A stretch of DNA of 64,000 nucleotides from Anopheles merus. Its lineage: Eukaryota; Arthropoda; Insecta; Diptera; Culicidae. The stretch's first letter is position 1; every line of letters begins with the position of its first letter. The stretch is taken from contig NC_054085.1 of assembly GCF_017562075.2 (NCBI RefSeq), forward strand, positions 24,058,433-24,122,432, in the 5' to 3' direction. Both the position numbers and the translations under genes were made by a program. A model generated the notes under the pieces. It was not told the DNA's origin, did no database searches, and saw only the letters and a program-made list of their open reading frames with translations. Below, piece by piece: positions 48,971 to 63,384 of the stretch.

Positions 48971-49944
48971 CAGTGCTGCAAAATGTCATGAGTATCACGA
49001 GATTTTCACCAACGAAAACAATGAACGTATGCGTGGTAGCTTGATGCTCATTGCTGATAGTCAATAAAAGTGCGTCCATGACATGCTGAACACGACATGT
49101 GAATTCTTGAGTCCAACGCGATACTCTGACTGACTGAGCTTAGCTTAATGCCGGCGCAAGCATAATCATGATTTTTTTTTCTGGCTGTGAACAGTGCTGC
49201 CAAATGTCACTGTTTCAGTCATCAACACTCATGACTGAAACGAAGCTCAAATCAGATCACGTACACAACTAAGATGATCAGTGACGAAACTTAAGCAGTT
49301 GGAGTATCAATCACATGCTTCGTGACATTTTGATTAGCTCCCAACTCTTGGTCACTCACTTGGTTACGACATTTTTGTCGGCGATAATCGCGACATTCTT
49401 GGAATATACTTTGCGCGTGGGCTCTAGCAACAAAATGAGCATGCTTTCTCCCTCTATCTGTTTTGATTATCTGTCCGGTCAAACAAAGCGAGAAAACAAG
49501 CTCATTTTGTTTCTTGGAACCACTCGCACGCACCGCATATCTCCCGTGATCATCGCGATGATCACCGACTGAAAATGTCGCGACCAAGTGATTGACCAAG
49601 AGTTGGTTGCACACAATGTCACCAAGCATGCGATGGTCGCACCAATTGTTTGAGGCTCGCCTCTGATCATTACAGTAGAGCTCGTGACGCTGAGAAGATT
49701 TTGTTTCAGTCGGAGTTTGTCATGACTCATTGTCATGTCAGTGACATTTTGCAAAACTGATCACAGTTAAAAAAAAGTCGTCAAATAGTGACTGACCAAG
49801 CGATGGTCGCACACATGTCATGAGCATGTATTAGCCACACCAACCGTTCTGAGTATCACCACTTATCATCATAATTGAGTACGTGACGCTGATATGGATT
49901 TTATTTCAGTCACATTTTTTTAATGACATCGAATGAATGACATT
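48971..49944. mobile_element. hAT-type MITE, second copy, interrupted
   Basis: 48971-49191 and 49760-49944 together align with the complete hAT-type MITE at 36936-37346. The copy starts CAGTGCTGCAAAATGTCATG, shares ATTTTCACCAACGAAAACAA and AATGCCGGCGCAAGCATAAT, and resumes with AGTGACTGACCAAGCGATGG. The right terminus (GCAGCACTG) is missing after GAATGACATTTT, so no target duplication can be read. The interruption is a related foldback element at 49192-49759. Confidence 0.8.
49192..49759. mobile_element. Foldback hAT-like element nested in the second copy
   Basis: The ends are CAGTGCTGCCAAATGTCACT on the left and the complement of CAGTTTTGCAAAATGTCACT on the right, similar to the ends of the host MITE. 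A longer internal inverted repeat pairs CCAACTCTTGGTCACT (49341-49356) and following sequence with its complement near 49590-49606. This gives a stem interrupted by a loop of roughly 170 bases. No transposase frame. A clean 8-bp duplication was not seen at its borders. Confidence 0.65.
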
Positions 49945-51229
49945 TTAATGAACTATCGAATATGTGATTGAATTGTTCTAGTGAGGCAAGAAATTATTTT
50001 TCTATAGGAATGAGCAATGTTGATGAAAATGATGGTATCATTTATGTGAGTCTCAAGTATGATAATGATTTTCGACTTAAAAAACTAAAAAAAGAAAACA
50101 TTTTCAGCTGCACTGTCGTCGAAATATAGTATGACGTGATGCTAGTGTCAATTATGTACAAAGAAAAGAATGCCGATTTTTTGGAGTTTTTTCTGGAGCA
50201 ATTTTCTATGATTCATAGTTTGAGTCAGCAGTAAGACAATAACCGGAACGACTTAAAACAGGAGTATACTATTAGAAAAAAACATTGTATTCGCCGAAAA
50301 ACGGTTTTACGGTTGCTGTAAAATGAAACATCAAGCCATATTCCTTCCTTTAAAATACAAAACAACTTCCTTCCAGAAACCCCGTCTAAAACCATGCAAT
50401 AACTACTCGTATGCCCCAATCGAGACCTTTCGCCTTGCCAAAATTCCTTTATCAAAACGCCTCCCGCACTGGAACAAAGCGGATGTCGGCTGTATTTCAA
50501 TCAATTATGATCAAACACTCCCAAAGCGAGCTCATTTGCTGCCTTTCCCTTGTCGCTTGCCTTGTGTACCGGATTCCGTACCTGTTGTAAGATTTCCGTT
50601 CGCCGTTTGTCCCACCCAACAGGCCAGTACGTGGCACGGTTGCACGGTGGACTGGGAACTATAGTTGCCCGGCACTCCTCCGGTTAGTTAAGCGTAATTT
50701 GTTTCCCGCGAGCACCTCGCCGTCCCCGTACATGAGCTCCTCCAAATGCCTCTCCCCCTTTAGGGTCGAAAACGCAGACCCTCACGAAAAGTCCTTTGTG
50801 TTCCGAGGAACATTAAGTATACGGGGGAGGGGAGGCTACAGTTTGTAACAGTTTGCTTTCCACGCGCGCTGCGAACAGTTGTATGAAGATTTATGAATGC
50901 ACGGCCGTTAATTGTTGTTACTGGCTGGCTGGTTTTGTTGCGGTAAAGCAATAATGTAAAGCGTCGCGCACACCACCGTCGCAGGACGATTTGTTGCGCG
51001 TGGCCGCTTGGCGTTGGCCCCGGCTTTCACGCAGCGTCTTGTGACACGCCGGCGTTAATGGAGACGGCGTTCGCCTTAAATGGAGCGAGGTGGGAAGAGA
51101 AATTTGACGTAATGGTTGAATGGCTGGCGCTCGGTACAAGTTGCTGACACAAATGTGTGGCCTCCTTTTGCGAATCGTGTCACTGAGCACTGTTTCACCT
51201 TTCCCCCGCAACACCCCCTGCTGTGTGGT

Positions 51230-51279
<50 letters not shown>

Positions 51280-54200
51280 CTTTTCCCGGGGAAGGTTTCT
51301 TCAGACGGTGCTCATGGGTGGTATGGTTTTGTCATCGTTCGATATTGATATCGGCTGCCAATTCCAGAGTGGCATCGTTAGTGCGTCGGTTCCACCTCGA
51401 GCCAGCTCAAGAGGGAAGTACACTTTACGGTCCTTGCTAAGGAGTGTCTTCGTTGCGACTTATACTGCAGGTATCAGCAAAAGCTGCTATGGTTTGCTTG
51501 CTTCGTGGGCTCATTCTCTCTGGTGATTTATGAGCTATTTTAATTATTGATTGCACTCCCAGTATGATGCGCTCGTTTGCTGCCGCTGGGTGTGTCCTGG
51601 GGGATAGGCTGATGATAACGACATGCAAATAAGAAATCAAATGCATGTTAAGCCTCCCACAGCCATGGTCTCGTTCGTTCTGGGTAGTTATCGTATCGTA
51701 GTATCGAAGTACTTTACCGCTCAACGGTATAATTTGAAATGTTCCACACCTAATATGTTTTGCAGCGTTGAGGACTTTGCATGAAGGTAAATAACTTAAA
51801 ATGAGGACTTTGAATTTAAATTTGATTAAGAATTCTAAAACATGGATGTTTGGACATTAGGTAAAACAAAAATTACTTCTAATAAAATACATTTTCATAA
51901 CCTCGATGATTTGCTTTAAGAAAATATGGCCATCTATGGAATTTTCATAAAATAAATACGTAACGTTTTTAATTGAAATAAAGCAAGCTTTATTAATTTA
52001 AAAAAAAAGGTTCTTTTCAACACACTACATACTCAAAGATTATCTATTAAAACAAACAAAAATCAATAACAATAAACTTTGGTTTGAGTATTTTTCTGCA
52101 GAAGTAATACTAAAATCTCTCTAAGATGGTCGCGTTTAAAGCGGACTATTCCATCACATTTCTGTTTGCTTTACAAACAAGTTCATTTGTTAAATTGGAG
52201 GATGAAGATCGCGATATTTGCATAATGTCTTTTTAATATGTTTTTTGTTTGTTGTAAAAAGCTTTAGAAAAAAGAAAATTTAATTTGGTGTTTTGGTTAC
52301 TAGTTTCAGCAGTCCCTTTATAAAACGTTAATTTACAAGATTGTTTTTATATTCCCAAGTGAATGTTTTATTTTAAAGAATGCAAACCAAACATAAAACA
52401 TCTCAAAAACATGCATCGAATTGTAATAAACAAGCTGAAAATTCGATGGACAAAGTTTAATGATAAATCTTATACTAACATCTACATTCCAGATTAAATC
52501 GCTCTTTGTCTCGATACAAATCACCCATGCTTCTTAATCCATGTCAAACTCACCAGTATTTCTCTCGTTTGACAAAAACCAAACCAAAAATACTCTCAAA
52601 ACATCTTTAACTGCCGGTCAAAATACACGCCCCAAACCTCATTCCACAGCTCGTAATATTGGTCTCGTGTCCATAAAACCATCCCCTCCTATCACTCTTG
52701 CAACGCAACCGTCACCGTCACTACCTTGCATCATAAAAGCTGTCCATTTTGCTGCATTTATTACATCCCTGGAGACGCGTCCGTCATCGCAAGCTCCCTG
52801 CGCTCCCTAGTGTTCCATCACAATCCATTAGGTGTATGCTAGCTCGCGTTGGATGGATCACACATTTACTGCTCGTAGTCGGGCCGTCTACATCACCAGC
52901 ATCGTCTGTCTGTATCATAATCGGTGTACACAGTTAAGATTGTAGTATCCGAACCATTCAGCGTCTTCACGAACATCAACCCAAACCAATTGGCGCGAGC
53001 AGCAAATAATATCGTCTCAATGGAAAACGATAAAATTCATATTGGTTCTTAAGGCTGTAAGGGCCAAATAAATACACACGCACACAAAAAACTGTCTTAC
53101 GACCTGTGAAGTACCAGTGTCCGTGGTGACTTTATTTTCCACAATAGCCTTTGTTTGTCCCGATGTTTATTATGACGCTGTCTCGTGCCTCTAAACAGTC
53201 GGCCGTCTCTCGTTAAAAGTTGTGGCAGTAAATTATTAGAATGACCTACATAACGATCTGCGGGAATAGTCTCCCACAGGATATTATGACAGTTTTATGT
53301 TGGCGGCGTGGGGGAGAGTGAAAAATGGTGCTATTTCCTGATCCTGTTAATGGATGCTACTAGGGGCAGTTATTACCCTTTATGCCGGCTGCTGGCAAGG
53401 AGTGTTTAAACTTTGGGGGTTTCAATCAAAAATGAGCTTTCAATTTCGTATTAGCACTGTAATGAAATATTGAAATGGTGCAGATTTGCATGCATGTATA
53501 TCCTGGAATTATAATGTGAATTGTGACAAATTGCACCAGGCATCGGCACTAGCGTCGAGAAACAATAGACAGCGCTACTAGCGTAGCTCGTTGATCTTCC
53601 AAAATTGACGAATTCATTGTTTGCTCAAGCACAATGCAAAAGCTGACACAAGGTAAATACACACGCAGATACAGCGCTTCAGAACCCGCATCGCACGAAA
53701 TGCAACGCTACGGCGTGCCTGGAGCCGGTGTATTGTTCTTCGCTGCATCTGCATGCCAACGGCAAGATGAAGTTGCCATTGTCGGTGCGAAAGATGATGC
53801 TGACGAGCAATGGAGCTCGTGGACGTTGGGCACCTCGGTGTACGTGTGTGGTGTACGGGGGAGCTGCCCGTGTAAACATAGAAACACTTTGACAAACACG
53901 TCTTAACCGGAAGCGCAGGGAAGACCAACCCTTTACCCGTCATCTTAGATCGTGCTGATTCGTTCGCATTGTCGTTCGTAGCAGTGGCAGTATAGATGGC
54001 TAGGCAGAAGCTAATCGTGTTGTTGATGTCTTATCATTATTTTATGTTCTGTTTACATTCCATTCCAGGTTTCGGGTGGGACGGAAAACGAATGCAGCGG
54101 GAGGTGGGCCTGAGGTCTGATTCGGATGGTATTATGATGAAGGTTTCGAGAACATCTTGTAAGCACCGTTTGAAGAATGCGAGCTGAGCAAGAGCGTAAG

Positions 54201-55189
54201 GAATCTTTCGTTGAGAAACGAAATGAAGAGTTTAGCTAAGGTGAACAAGGATACTAGTGAATTAGTTTACTGTAACCGGAGAACTTTTAGACTGGCAATG
54301 GACATGTTTATGATGTTCATTCCGTCTATTATTGAAGGGAAACGAATACATTCATCATAACATGCTTTCAGCATTCGACACAGCTTGAGGTGTCATGATG
54401 AGCATTTCAGTAAACAAATGGTTCAGTAGGTGAGATCATTACCTTAAACATCTTCATTCTATTCATTCTATCGTAGTCGTTAAGTAGTGTTGTATTGTAT
54501 TGTATTGTATTAAACTATTGTAATTTGGTAGGTATTTCTGAGGACTTAATACATCAAGAAACATATTTCAAGGAGTTCAATGACCTCTCCTATTTCCTTA
54601 CCCTACATCTGGTTACAGTCCCGTTATGCACCAAGCATCAAGCATGCTATGGGAAAACCAATAAAGGGGCTCTTTCCGTTGTAAGTTCGTAGGCTGAAAT
54701 TTCAGCCTCTCAGCTGTTTGCATTTTATAGCAGTTTTCGAGCAGCTATCTAAGTGACTATAATGTACAGGTGGGCTTATCCCAAGGTGTATGAATAAAGA
54801 AGGCTGATTTTTATCGCTTCTGTTTCTGAATGAATACTTTAAAAGTGTTTTGAGTATTCGTCAAGCCTCCAGAAAGCTCGTTGGAGCAAAAGTTTCCACT
54901 CGTTCTGTCAAAAAGTGATATTCAATTTTGGTTTTAAAAACAACATTCCACCACCTGATCTCTTTAATGCAACTTTTTGGTAAATGTAAACAACACCTTG
55001 TTTTCGAGCAGGTACTCGAATCTAATTCTAGCTTTGAGGTTAGAATAATCTAGACTGAAAATTGCAGGCTAGTTTTATGTGTGGTTTTGTATGGAGTGTT
55101 TACAGGATTTCAGCCTCCAACTGTCAAACTCTATACAAAAAACTGATTAGAATTGTGAAGGGCCCCAAAACTACATATAGTATAACTAA
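49945..55189. other. Intergenic DNA, no gene recognised
   Basis: A CA repeat of about 43 bases lies at 51232-51274, and TTGTA pentamers at about 54489-54510. GC-richer stretches at 50300-51560 and 53550-54180 hold overlapping open frames with no motif. 51780-52500 and 55000-55150 are AT-rich. Confidence 0.4.
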
Positions 55190-55420
55190 CGTTAGCTACA
55201 AGAGGTTCGGAGAGCCGGAGAGCATGGAAACAGACGACCCAGCCCGTAAAGTCTTTTTAGGCCGTCCACAAGGATAGAGGAGGCAAGTTAGGCCCAAACT
55301 GAGGTGGCAAGATGGCGTGGAGGCGTCCACCATTAAGGCCGGAACAACGGACTGTCAGACGAAGGCGCGAGACCGTGAGTGGTTTCGGACACTGTTATGT
55401 AGCGTTACGAGGTAACGTTT
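55190..55420 (+). mobile_element. Non-LTR retrotransposon ORF2 C-terminal remnant
   Basis: One frame reads METDDPARKVFLGRPQG, an in-frame stop, then RRQVRPKLRWQDGVEAS and KARDREWFRTLL. This GRP..GRPKLRW.DGV pattern is the usual C-terminal tail of RTE/Jockey-like endonuclease-reverse transcriptase proteins in insects. The copy is truncated on both sides and has an internal TAG, so it is dead. Confidence 0.8.
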
Positions 55421-58400
55421 CTCGCATGTCTCAACATTCACCAATCGCTCAACTCGTGGGCATCAATCTTGATCCCCGAAGACGAACCCGTTCGAGAACG
55501 AAGGACGAAGGCAGATGAGACCTCGGTTCGAGGGATAGAAATGAAGAGTACGAATTCTCTTCAATCCCAACCATCGAACGAGTAAGTTCTAAGTATTACC
55601 ATTTCCGAAAATCCGCCCATCGTTCTTCTCCCAAATAAGTAAGTAACAAGCAGACTAAAGTCGTCTGTGATACGAACTTTTACTGGGTACTCAGATTTTC
55701 CCAAAATCCCAACAATACAGTTCGTGAACTGATCTGAAAAGAACTAATCATGGAAATATCGTTATCCGAACATTGATTCAAACCTGCCCACGATAAGGAA
55801 ATATTTTTTGTCCAGTTTGTGACCAAATTCAAAATTTATCCCAATTCCAGGAATTGATTACCTTTGTTACTAAGTTTGTTCAGGAATAAATACATTTCTT
55901 GAATTTATCCCCATAGCTTACTATTAAGACGGCGTTTAGCTACTCAACGAAAATATTTTCTAACCACGTACAAAATAAAACACAATTTCATACAAAATAT
56001 CATGACATTGATTGAGAAGAATTTGTATTTTACAAACAAATTGTATGAAATTTTAAGCACACTGAATTTTCAAACAATTTTTTCACTTGTCGCACCGGTA
56101 TGAAATCTGTTAAAAACACAATTTATCAAAATTGTTCATAAAACACCGGCCACTAACAAAAGATTTACTAAGAAAGTCCCATAACAGTCAACATAAAACG
56201 TTGAACTAACTCATTATCATTTAAAGTACATCATCAACTGCCTGTATGCCCTTTAACATACCCCCCCTTACATAAACCGCACTAAGTAAAACCAGTCCCC
56301 CGTAGCGATTTGTGCTCAAACCTCCAGGCCACATTTCAATTGGTCAGTTGGCACCGAGCTCCCCCGCCATGTGTGGTCGAAAAATGTATCATCACTCTTC
56401 CCTTAAATCAGTGTAAAATGGCAAACGGAAATCTCCGGCGGGAAATGGAAACAATATTTCTCCTCGTGCGAGCAGACCGGCAGGGGTAATATTCCAGCCC
56501 TCCAAGCTGGCCGGTTTCGCTAAGATACCATCCCAACCGGATCGGACGCTTCGAGGCGACGAAGAATCACCATCCGAATTCGAAAATTGGGTGTTGTATC
56601 GTTCTGGAAGTGCATGGCGGAATTTACGCTGCAGCATTATGTTACACATCGTCGTCGTCGTCGTCGTCGTCGTTGGACGACGCATACGTTGGAAATGGTG
56701 CTTGATCAGCAACGGGGACCATCGCACCAACCCAAAGCTCTTCCCATCCGGAAGTGGCTACAAAACGAGACAAAGATGGATGCGCCCGAATCTTCATTAT
56801 GACCGTGCTCCGTACCGTGCTCGTGCTGCTGCTGCGTGCAAAGGAATCGCGCGGTTTCGTGCGGCGATTGCGAAGCGCACAATAAACAAATGCACCGAAG
56901 TTCCCGTGGTACAATTGTTTTTCCTTCCTGTCCCCCCCCGGGCAAGCGGTGGCAAGAATGTGTTCCGCCGCCGTTGCAATGCGCTCGAGGAAAGCAAACG
57001 AAATGGAGCAATTTATCTGCCTCTGCGCTAAATATCAGCGGAGTGGATCAACACAGCAGCAGCGGCGTAGCGAGCTGGCGGTACCGAACCGAACGGGCAC
57101 TTAGTGCGATGGATGTTTGTGCACACGAATTGTTTTCACTATTGTTCCGGTTGCAGCGGGCATGTAGCCGAACATGCTGGAAACATTCGCTTACACATGC
57201 AGCGGTGCAACGGTTTGCCGCGAGAAATTTGGAGCAAACGATCAAAGAAGTAAATTTATTTAAATTGCCTTCACGTGTTGGCGTCACGTTGCGTGTGATG
57301 GGGTACGAGGACGATGTGCCCGTGATGTGTGCTGTAGAAAGGATTTAGCGCGGGGGTTTTACACGGTACAAGCAGTAATCAAGCCTTCGTTCAAAGTGTA
57401 CTGATACAGAGATCCTTTCTCATCGTGGATGTTTGATTTGTTTGAATCCAGCGAGAACGAAGAATCATGTAGCAGTTTTGTGAGTGCGTCTAAATGAGTG
57501 TAATGGATGATTTTGACAAGTTTTATATGAAAACCATCGTTGCCACTAAATTTAGGATCTAACCCACTTATTATTTGATGCACTTATGGCTTTAATGCAC
57601 CAATTTTGACATTGAGTCACATTATTTGCCTCAAAAGAATATATTTTAGACTGAAAGGTCAATCGCTTTATCTACAAAATGAAAGGAAATTTCTGAGATC
57701 ACTCACTTATTCAAAATGATTAAATGTTTGTCACGTTATGCCAATAAATAATCTAATTGGAAGAATTAAAAATATTAACATTGTGACATTAGTTGTGGAA
57801 AAACAGCATGTAATTAGCATGGGCGTAATAATGTTCTTGTAAATTTATTTAATTTCATTCTTTGTTTTTCACAAAAAATATTCAAATTATCCGGTTTTTG
57901 TAGTCTTAATGTATTGTTAAATTACAATTGTAACACACCTGCTCAAATAGGTTGTAAAATTAACATGATTCCAACAAGAATGAAAAATGGTTGAGGTATA
58001 GACAAAAATAGGTGCTTAAGAGTCAAAAATGCGTGCCTTAAAGCGTTAAAATTTGACGGCAACGATTGTAAGAAACATTTGAAATTTCAAGTTCGAAATA
58101 CAGTTGCAAACATTATTTTTACAGTTGATTTTGGTATAATAATATAATTATATATATAATTATATAATTATATTTCAAATGCAAAATATACCCACACACA
58201 GCTAATGCGGTATTTCGCAATGAACACGCTGAAGTAAAACGCTCGCAGCACTTCCTTCCCAACTTGTTTGCACATTTGCTTGTGTTATGTTTCCAATTTC
58301 TGGTGGAAAAAAGTTTGCCCACTTCTGCTTAAGTAGCATCCCGTGTAATGCTTATCGATAGTCGCCCGGGCACACAGTAAGCCTGTGGGTGATTTGATCC

Positions 58401-60092
58401 ACCACCATCGCCGCTTCTTGTAAGGATGCTCTTGAGAAAGTGTTGCCCCTGCGAGTATCTAAAAGAACCATCAAAGAAACAGCGAATGAAGTAAAACTGA
58501 AGAAAGCAAAAAAAAAAGCCCCCCACAAGGAAATGCAAAACCACGCTCGGAAGAAAACGGAAATCTGTTAAGCAGTGTGAGCAGTGAATGGGGCAAAATT
58601 ATTGCCCCAAGTTGCCCCCGGGGACCGTTGGGGGTCGATGAAAAACTTTCAATTAATGTTCGCCCTTTGGCAATATTTCATACAGCAAGAATAGGAGAAA
58701 CATATCCACCACGACAAAGCTGGGGCGGTAAAAACTGGAGCAAAATATTGAGCGCGAGGATGTGTATTTTGAAGGCATTGGGGATATAGCTTTAAAAAGC
58801 TTACGGACACCGAAAAACTCCGACCTTGGAGATGAAGAAAGAATGATGCACGGATGGCAGCAGTAGAGGAAACTTGATGAAAGTATAGAACAAGATAAAC
58901 GTCGAAGCGGTTGGAGTTTTTTTTTGTGTATGTGAAGCGGAGAGGGAAAAAATGATAGAAAACTTTTCCGCCGGTTTAGCAGGAGCTTTTGAAGATTGGT
59001 AATATTTTCGCCTGAGCTCAAGTTGAAATAAAAATAATTTAAAACACATTTTTATTATTGAAAACTGTTTCATTTCAACAATAAATGAACGATATGTCCA
59101 ACTGCAATAGGCTTTAAATTCCAAAAATAAAATCGCCCATGGTGTGAAGTGTCACACGCACGACAAACAAGGCGTCCAAATAGCGTGATCTGGATTAACC
59201 AGTGGCAAAAAGACAGCCGAGCAGAAGATTATCTGCACCCAAAGCCAGTCAAGCCATGTTGACAACGTTATAATTTGTTCGAGCGTTTTTCTTCGTTTGC
59301 AGTTGTTTGGCTTTCATTTCGCGCCGTTGGACATTCGGTTCCGATTTCGATTCGGCATTCGGCCATTTTCATCGCCAGCACACAGCATACCGTAATGCCT
59401 GAACCAAACGTTGAATCGGATGCGCACCAAAACGAAAAAAGCGTCATTTCAGTGAACAGAAAACACTATCATAAATCGTCAAATAAAAATAGCCTTCAAC
59501 AACAATAAAAGTCGGGTGCATTTGCATTCGCGGCTACGCGACGTTTCCCCTGGAAGCTGCACGCAACCATTGCACGCGTGTTCGAAAGGGTACCGAAAAT
59601 TGCAGCAACGAAAACAGATATTCAAATGGGGATGTGTGGGTTTTTTTTTGTTTTATTATAGCCGTACTGGCTTGTGTTGTGTTGCTGCGACCATACTGTT
59701 TTCGGTGTTATTTTACTTTGTTCATCTTTGTTGTTTTTGCTCAATGTTTTTTGATACACGCTTTCGACGCTTGCAAAGTGATGTAAAAAGCCGGTGAGCA
59801 GAGTTTGAACAAAAGGGGTTTGGGGCCAAAAAAGGATCCGAAACTCAAACAACGAGAAAATTTTACTCGATCGGCCGTACAAGTGGGAGCTGAATGAATG
59901 AAAAGCATTAAACAAAAATACATAAACTAGTATGGGATAACATGGCAAAATGGGCACTCTTAATTTCATCATTATTTTAGATGAAAGATTCATTGCAAGA
60001 TTAAAAATATATTCATGTTCATTTATTGTAATTTACGGATATGTGAAGTATCTCAAGAAGGCTGGAAAGTTAAATGTGCCTTTTTATTAAAA
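55421..60092. other. Intergenic DNA, no gene recognised
   Basis: 55600-56300 is AT-rich. 56340-57350 is GC-richer with a GTC/CGT trinucleotide run (56649-56672) and long overlapping frames on both strands (for example 56836-57348, 170 aa); no family or splice pattern supports them. 57400-58200 is AT-rich, with a TATAATTATA palindromic patch at about 58134-58174. The remainder to 60090 shows nothing recognisable. Confidence 0.4.
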
Positions 60093-60877
60093 TACTAGCT
60101 GATTTACCCGGTTTTACACGGGATAAAATAAATGTCTCGTTTTAATAAATCATATAATTAATTATTCATAGAATAATTTGCAATCCGAGGAGTACAAAAA
60201 CAACGATTACATTCATTACTATGATTTTATCCCAAAGCTTCGATTCTTCTTATCTGTCGTAATAACAGAAGATAATTAAGATCTGCTATTAGTATAAGAA
60301 CTGTCAAATTTAGAAAATCGCGTATAGCGAAATAGCGTATATCGTGTATGGCGTATATCAAGGAATACCTGTACCTTTTGAAATAGTTTTTAAAATTCGA
60401 CCAAAGGAAAGTTATTTTGCATTTGACATTCGATCTGTCAAATTTGTACAATTTGCTCAAAGAACTGTCAAATTTAGAACATACCGTACACCAAAATCGC
60501 GCACAACGAATATGGCGTATATCGGGGAATATCTGTACCCATATACCAGCGCTAAAAAGCTATCGCAATTGCGAGGCGTCGTGCGAGCTCGCAAACTGCT
60601 CGAAATTGCTTACGGGGTTTTAACACCAGTGTAAACTGAACTTAACACCGAGTGTCAAAGTGCTGTATACAACAACAACAACAATACTGCTCTTGGTATG
60701 GGATTAGAAAATTGCTAATAAATTAAGTTTAGTGTAACATCTGAAAATGATGTGAGTCTTAAAACCTATTCTCATACCACCATAAGGTGTGTGCAAAGTT
60801 TCGTTGAAAATGATCCAGCCGTTTCGGAGGTTGCTCGCAACAAACAACGTGACATGAGATTTTTATATATATTAGAT
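60093..60877. repeat. Interspersed repeat with a widespread arthropod terminal motif
   Basis: The segment opens with TACTAGCTGATTTACCCGGT. It closes with a stretch including GCAAAGTTTCGTTGAAAATG and CCAGCCGTTTCGGAGGTTGC, ending in a TATATATTAGATT tail. From memory, both termini are common at the edges of non-autonomous arthropod repeats. The interior holds a direct duplication of about 75 bases (60302-60372 and 60465-60540), each copy with AACTGTCAAATTTAGAA and GCGTATATC. Element class is not decided. Confidence 0.55.
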
Positions 60878-62100
<1,223 letters not shown>

Positions 62101-63269
62101 ATCCCAGGGCGCACGAGCGAAACGCATAGTGGCGCCGAGTATTAGCATACTTAAAATGAGATAATTAAAAAACTTTTGCATATTAACGCAGACGGAGAAA
62201 CCGGGCGGCCCGCGAAAGAGCAAGTTTTTCACGCCTCAGTAATTTCGGCGAAGCACTTGTACTTGCTGTTGTTTTGGGGATGCTGCCCCCGCTGCCGGGA
62301 TGAGTGGAAGCCAGGGGAAGGCAGGAAGCGAAAGGAATGGAATGCTCATCATCATTTAGTGCAGCACATGGTCTCGAGCGAAGCGACTCACTCATATAAA
62401 AACCGGCCGGCTGGTAGGGGTGATGTGCTCGTTTTCTAATGAATACCTGAACGACGCATGGCTTGGTTGCGCTGGTAGTGGGGATGTGTGTGCGTATGTG
62501 CGTGTGTGGCTGAGATTTTAGAGAATGCCACTGCACAGCGGCGCTCTGGTGTATGCCGCACATACTTGCAGTGGCAACGGAAAAGCTCCTCCACCGGAAG
62601 CGAGTGTACGAGCATTTGATTACGTTTGTAATTTCATATGTCAGTGTGGTGTAGTTAGAGATTTTCCCCTCCCATTGCAGAAGACGGGAATCTTGTGTGT
62701 GTGAGTGCGCGTGTGTAGTACAAGGTTTCACAAGTACGTTAAGCATTATTGGTAACAGGGGAGCTAAACGGAGCAGATATTCTGAAAGCTCGTACGGTAG
62801 TGGTTAGTTTAAAGGAGGATTACAGTCAGCAGGGTGAACAAGCACAACAGGATGAATTTTAATGCATAACGTCGCCTCAAAAAGGGCTTTTGTTGTATGA
62901 TTTTGATGATGCTTTGTTTTCACCCACGTACACATTGATCATAATTATAATACTAAAATTAGGAAAGTAGTTTAAGGGTTGAGTTAATATTTCATAAATA
63001 ACACAGGAACATATATAGTAAATTTCTCAAGAAACAACATAAAAAATTATAAGACAGTAATAAAAAAATAGCTTCATAAAATTAATATTAAAATATGCAA
63101 ATAATAACAAAAAATATAAAAACAATTGAAAGGATAATTAAACAATTTAAGTAATGTTAAGCATTATCGCATCGTTGTGCAACGTCATTGTCAAAAAACT
63201 GACTGAAACTGTTCTGCACAAGAAGCGCCTAAATGTATGCATGTTTTGCATACGCAGACATTATGTACC
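62101..63269. other. Intergenic DNA, no gene recognised
   Basis: GC-richer to about 62760, with several short TG runs, then AT-rich. The 187-aa minus-strand frame 62183-62746 has no motif and begins in repeat-like sequence. Confidence 0.4.
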
Positions 63270-63384
63270 AGGCTATACAGGCTTTAGAGAGACTTATTCA
63301 GTACCAAGCAGCCGTATATAGTCAGTCCTGGCTAGGGTGCAACGGTTCTTTCTAGGCTTGAGCCCATGACAGGCATGTTATTGA
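63270..63384 (-). repeat. SINE200-like fragment, minus strand
   Basis: Read on the minus strand it gives CTCAATAACATGCCTGTCAT, then GGGCTCAAGCC (a B-box-like word), then GGACTGACTATATACGGCTG and GAATAAGTC, the order seen in SINE200. The first part of the tRNA-like head and the tail are missing. Confidence 0.65.

Noticed and set aside
49291..49754. Frames of 112 aa and 91 aa on the minus strand
   Set aside because: They lie inside the foldback hAT-like element and mirror each other because of its inverted repeat.
56836..57348. 170-aa plus-strand frame
   Set aside because: GC-rich patch with overlapping frames on both strands, no motif, and a biased composition consistent with chance.
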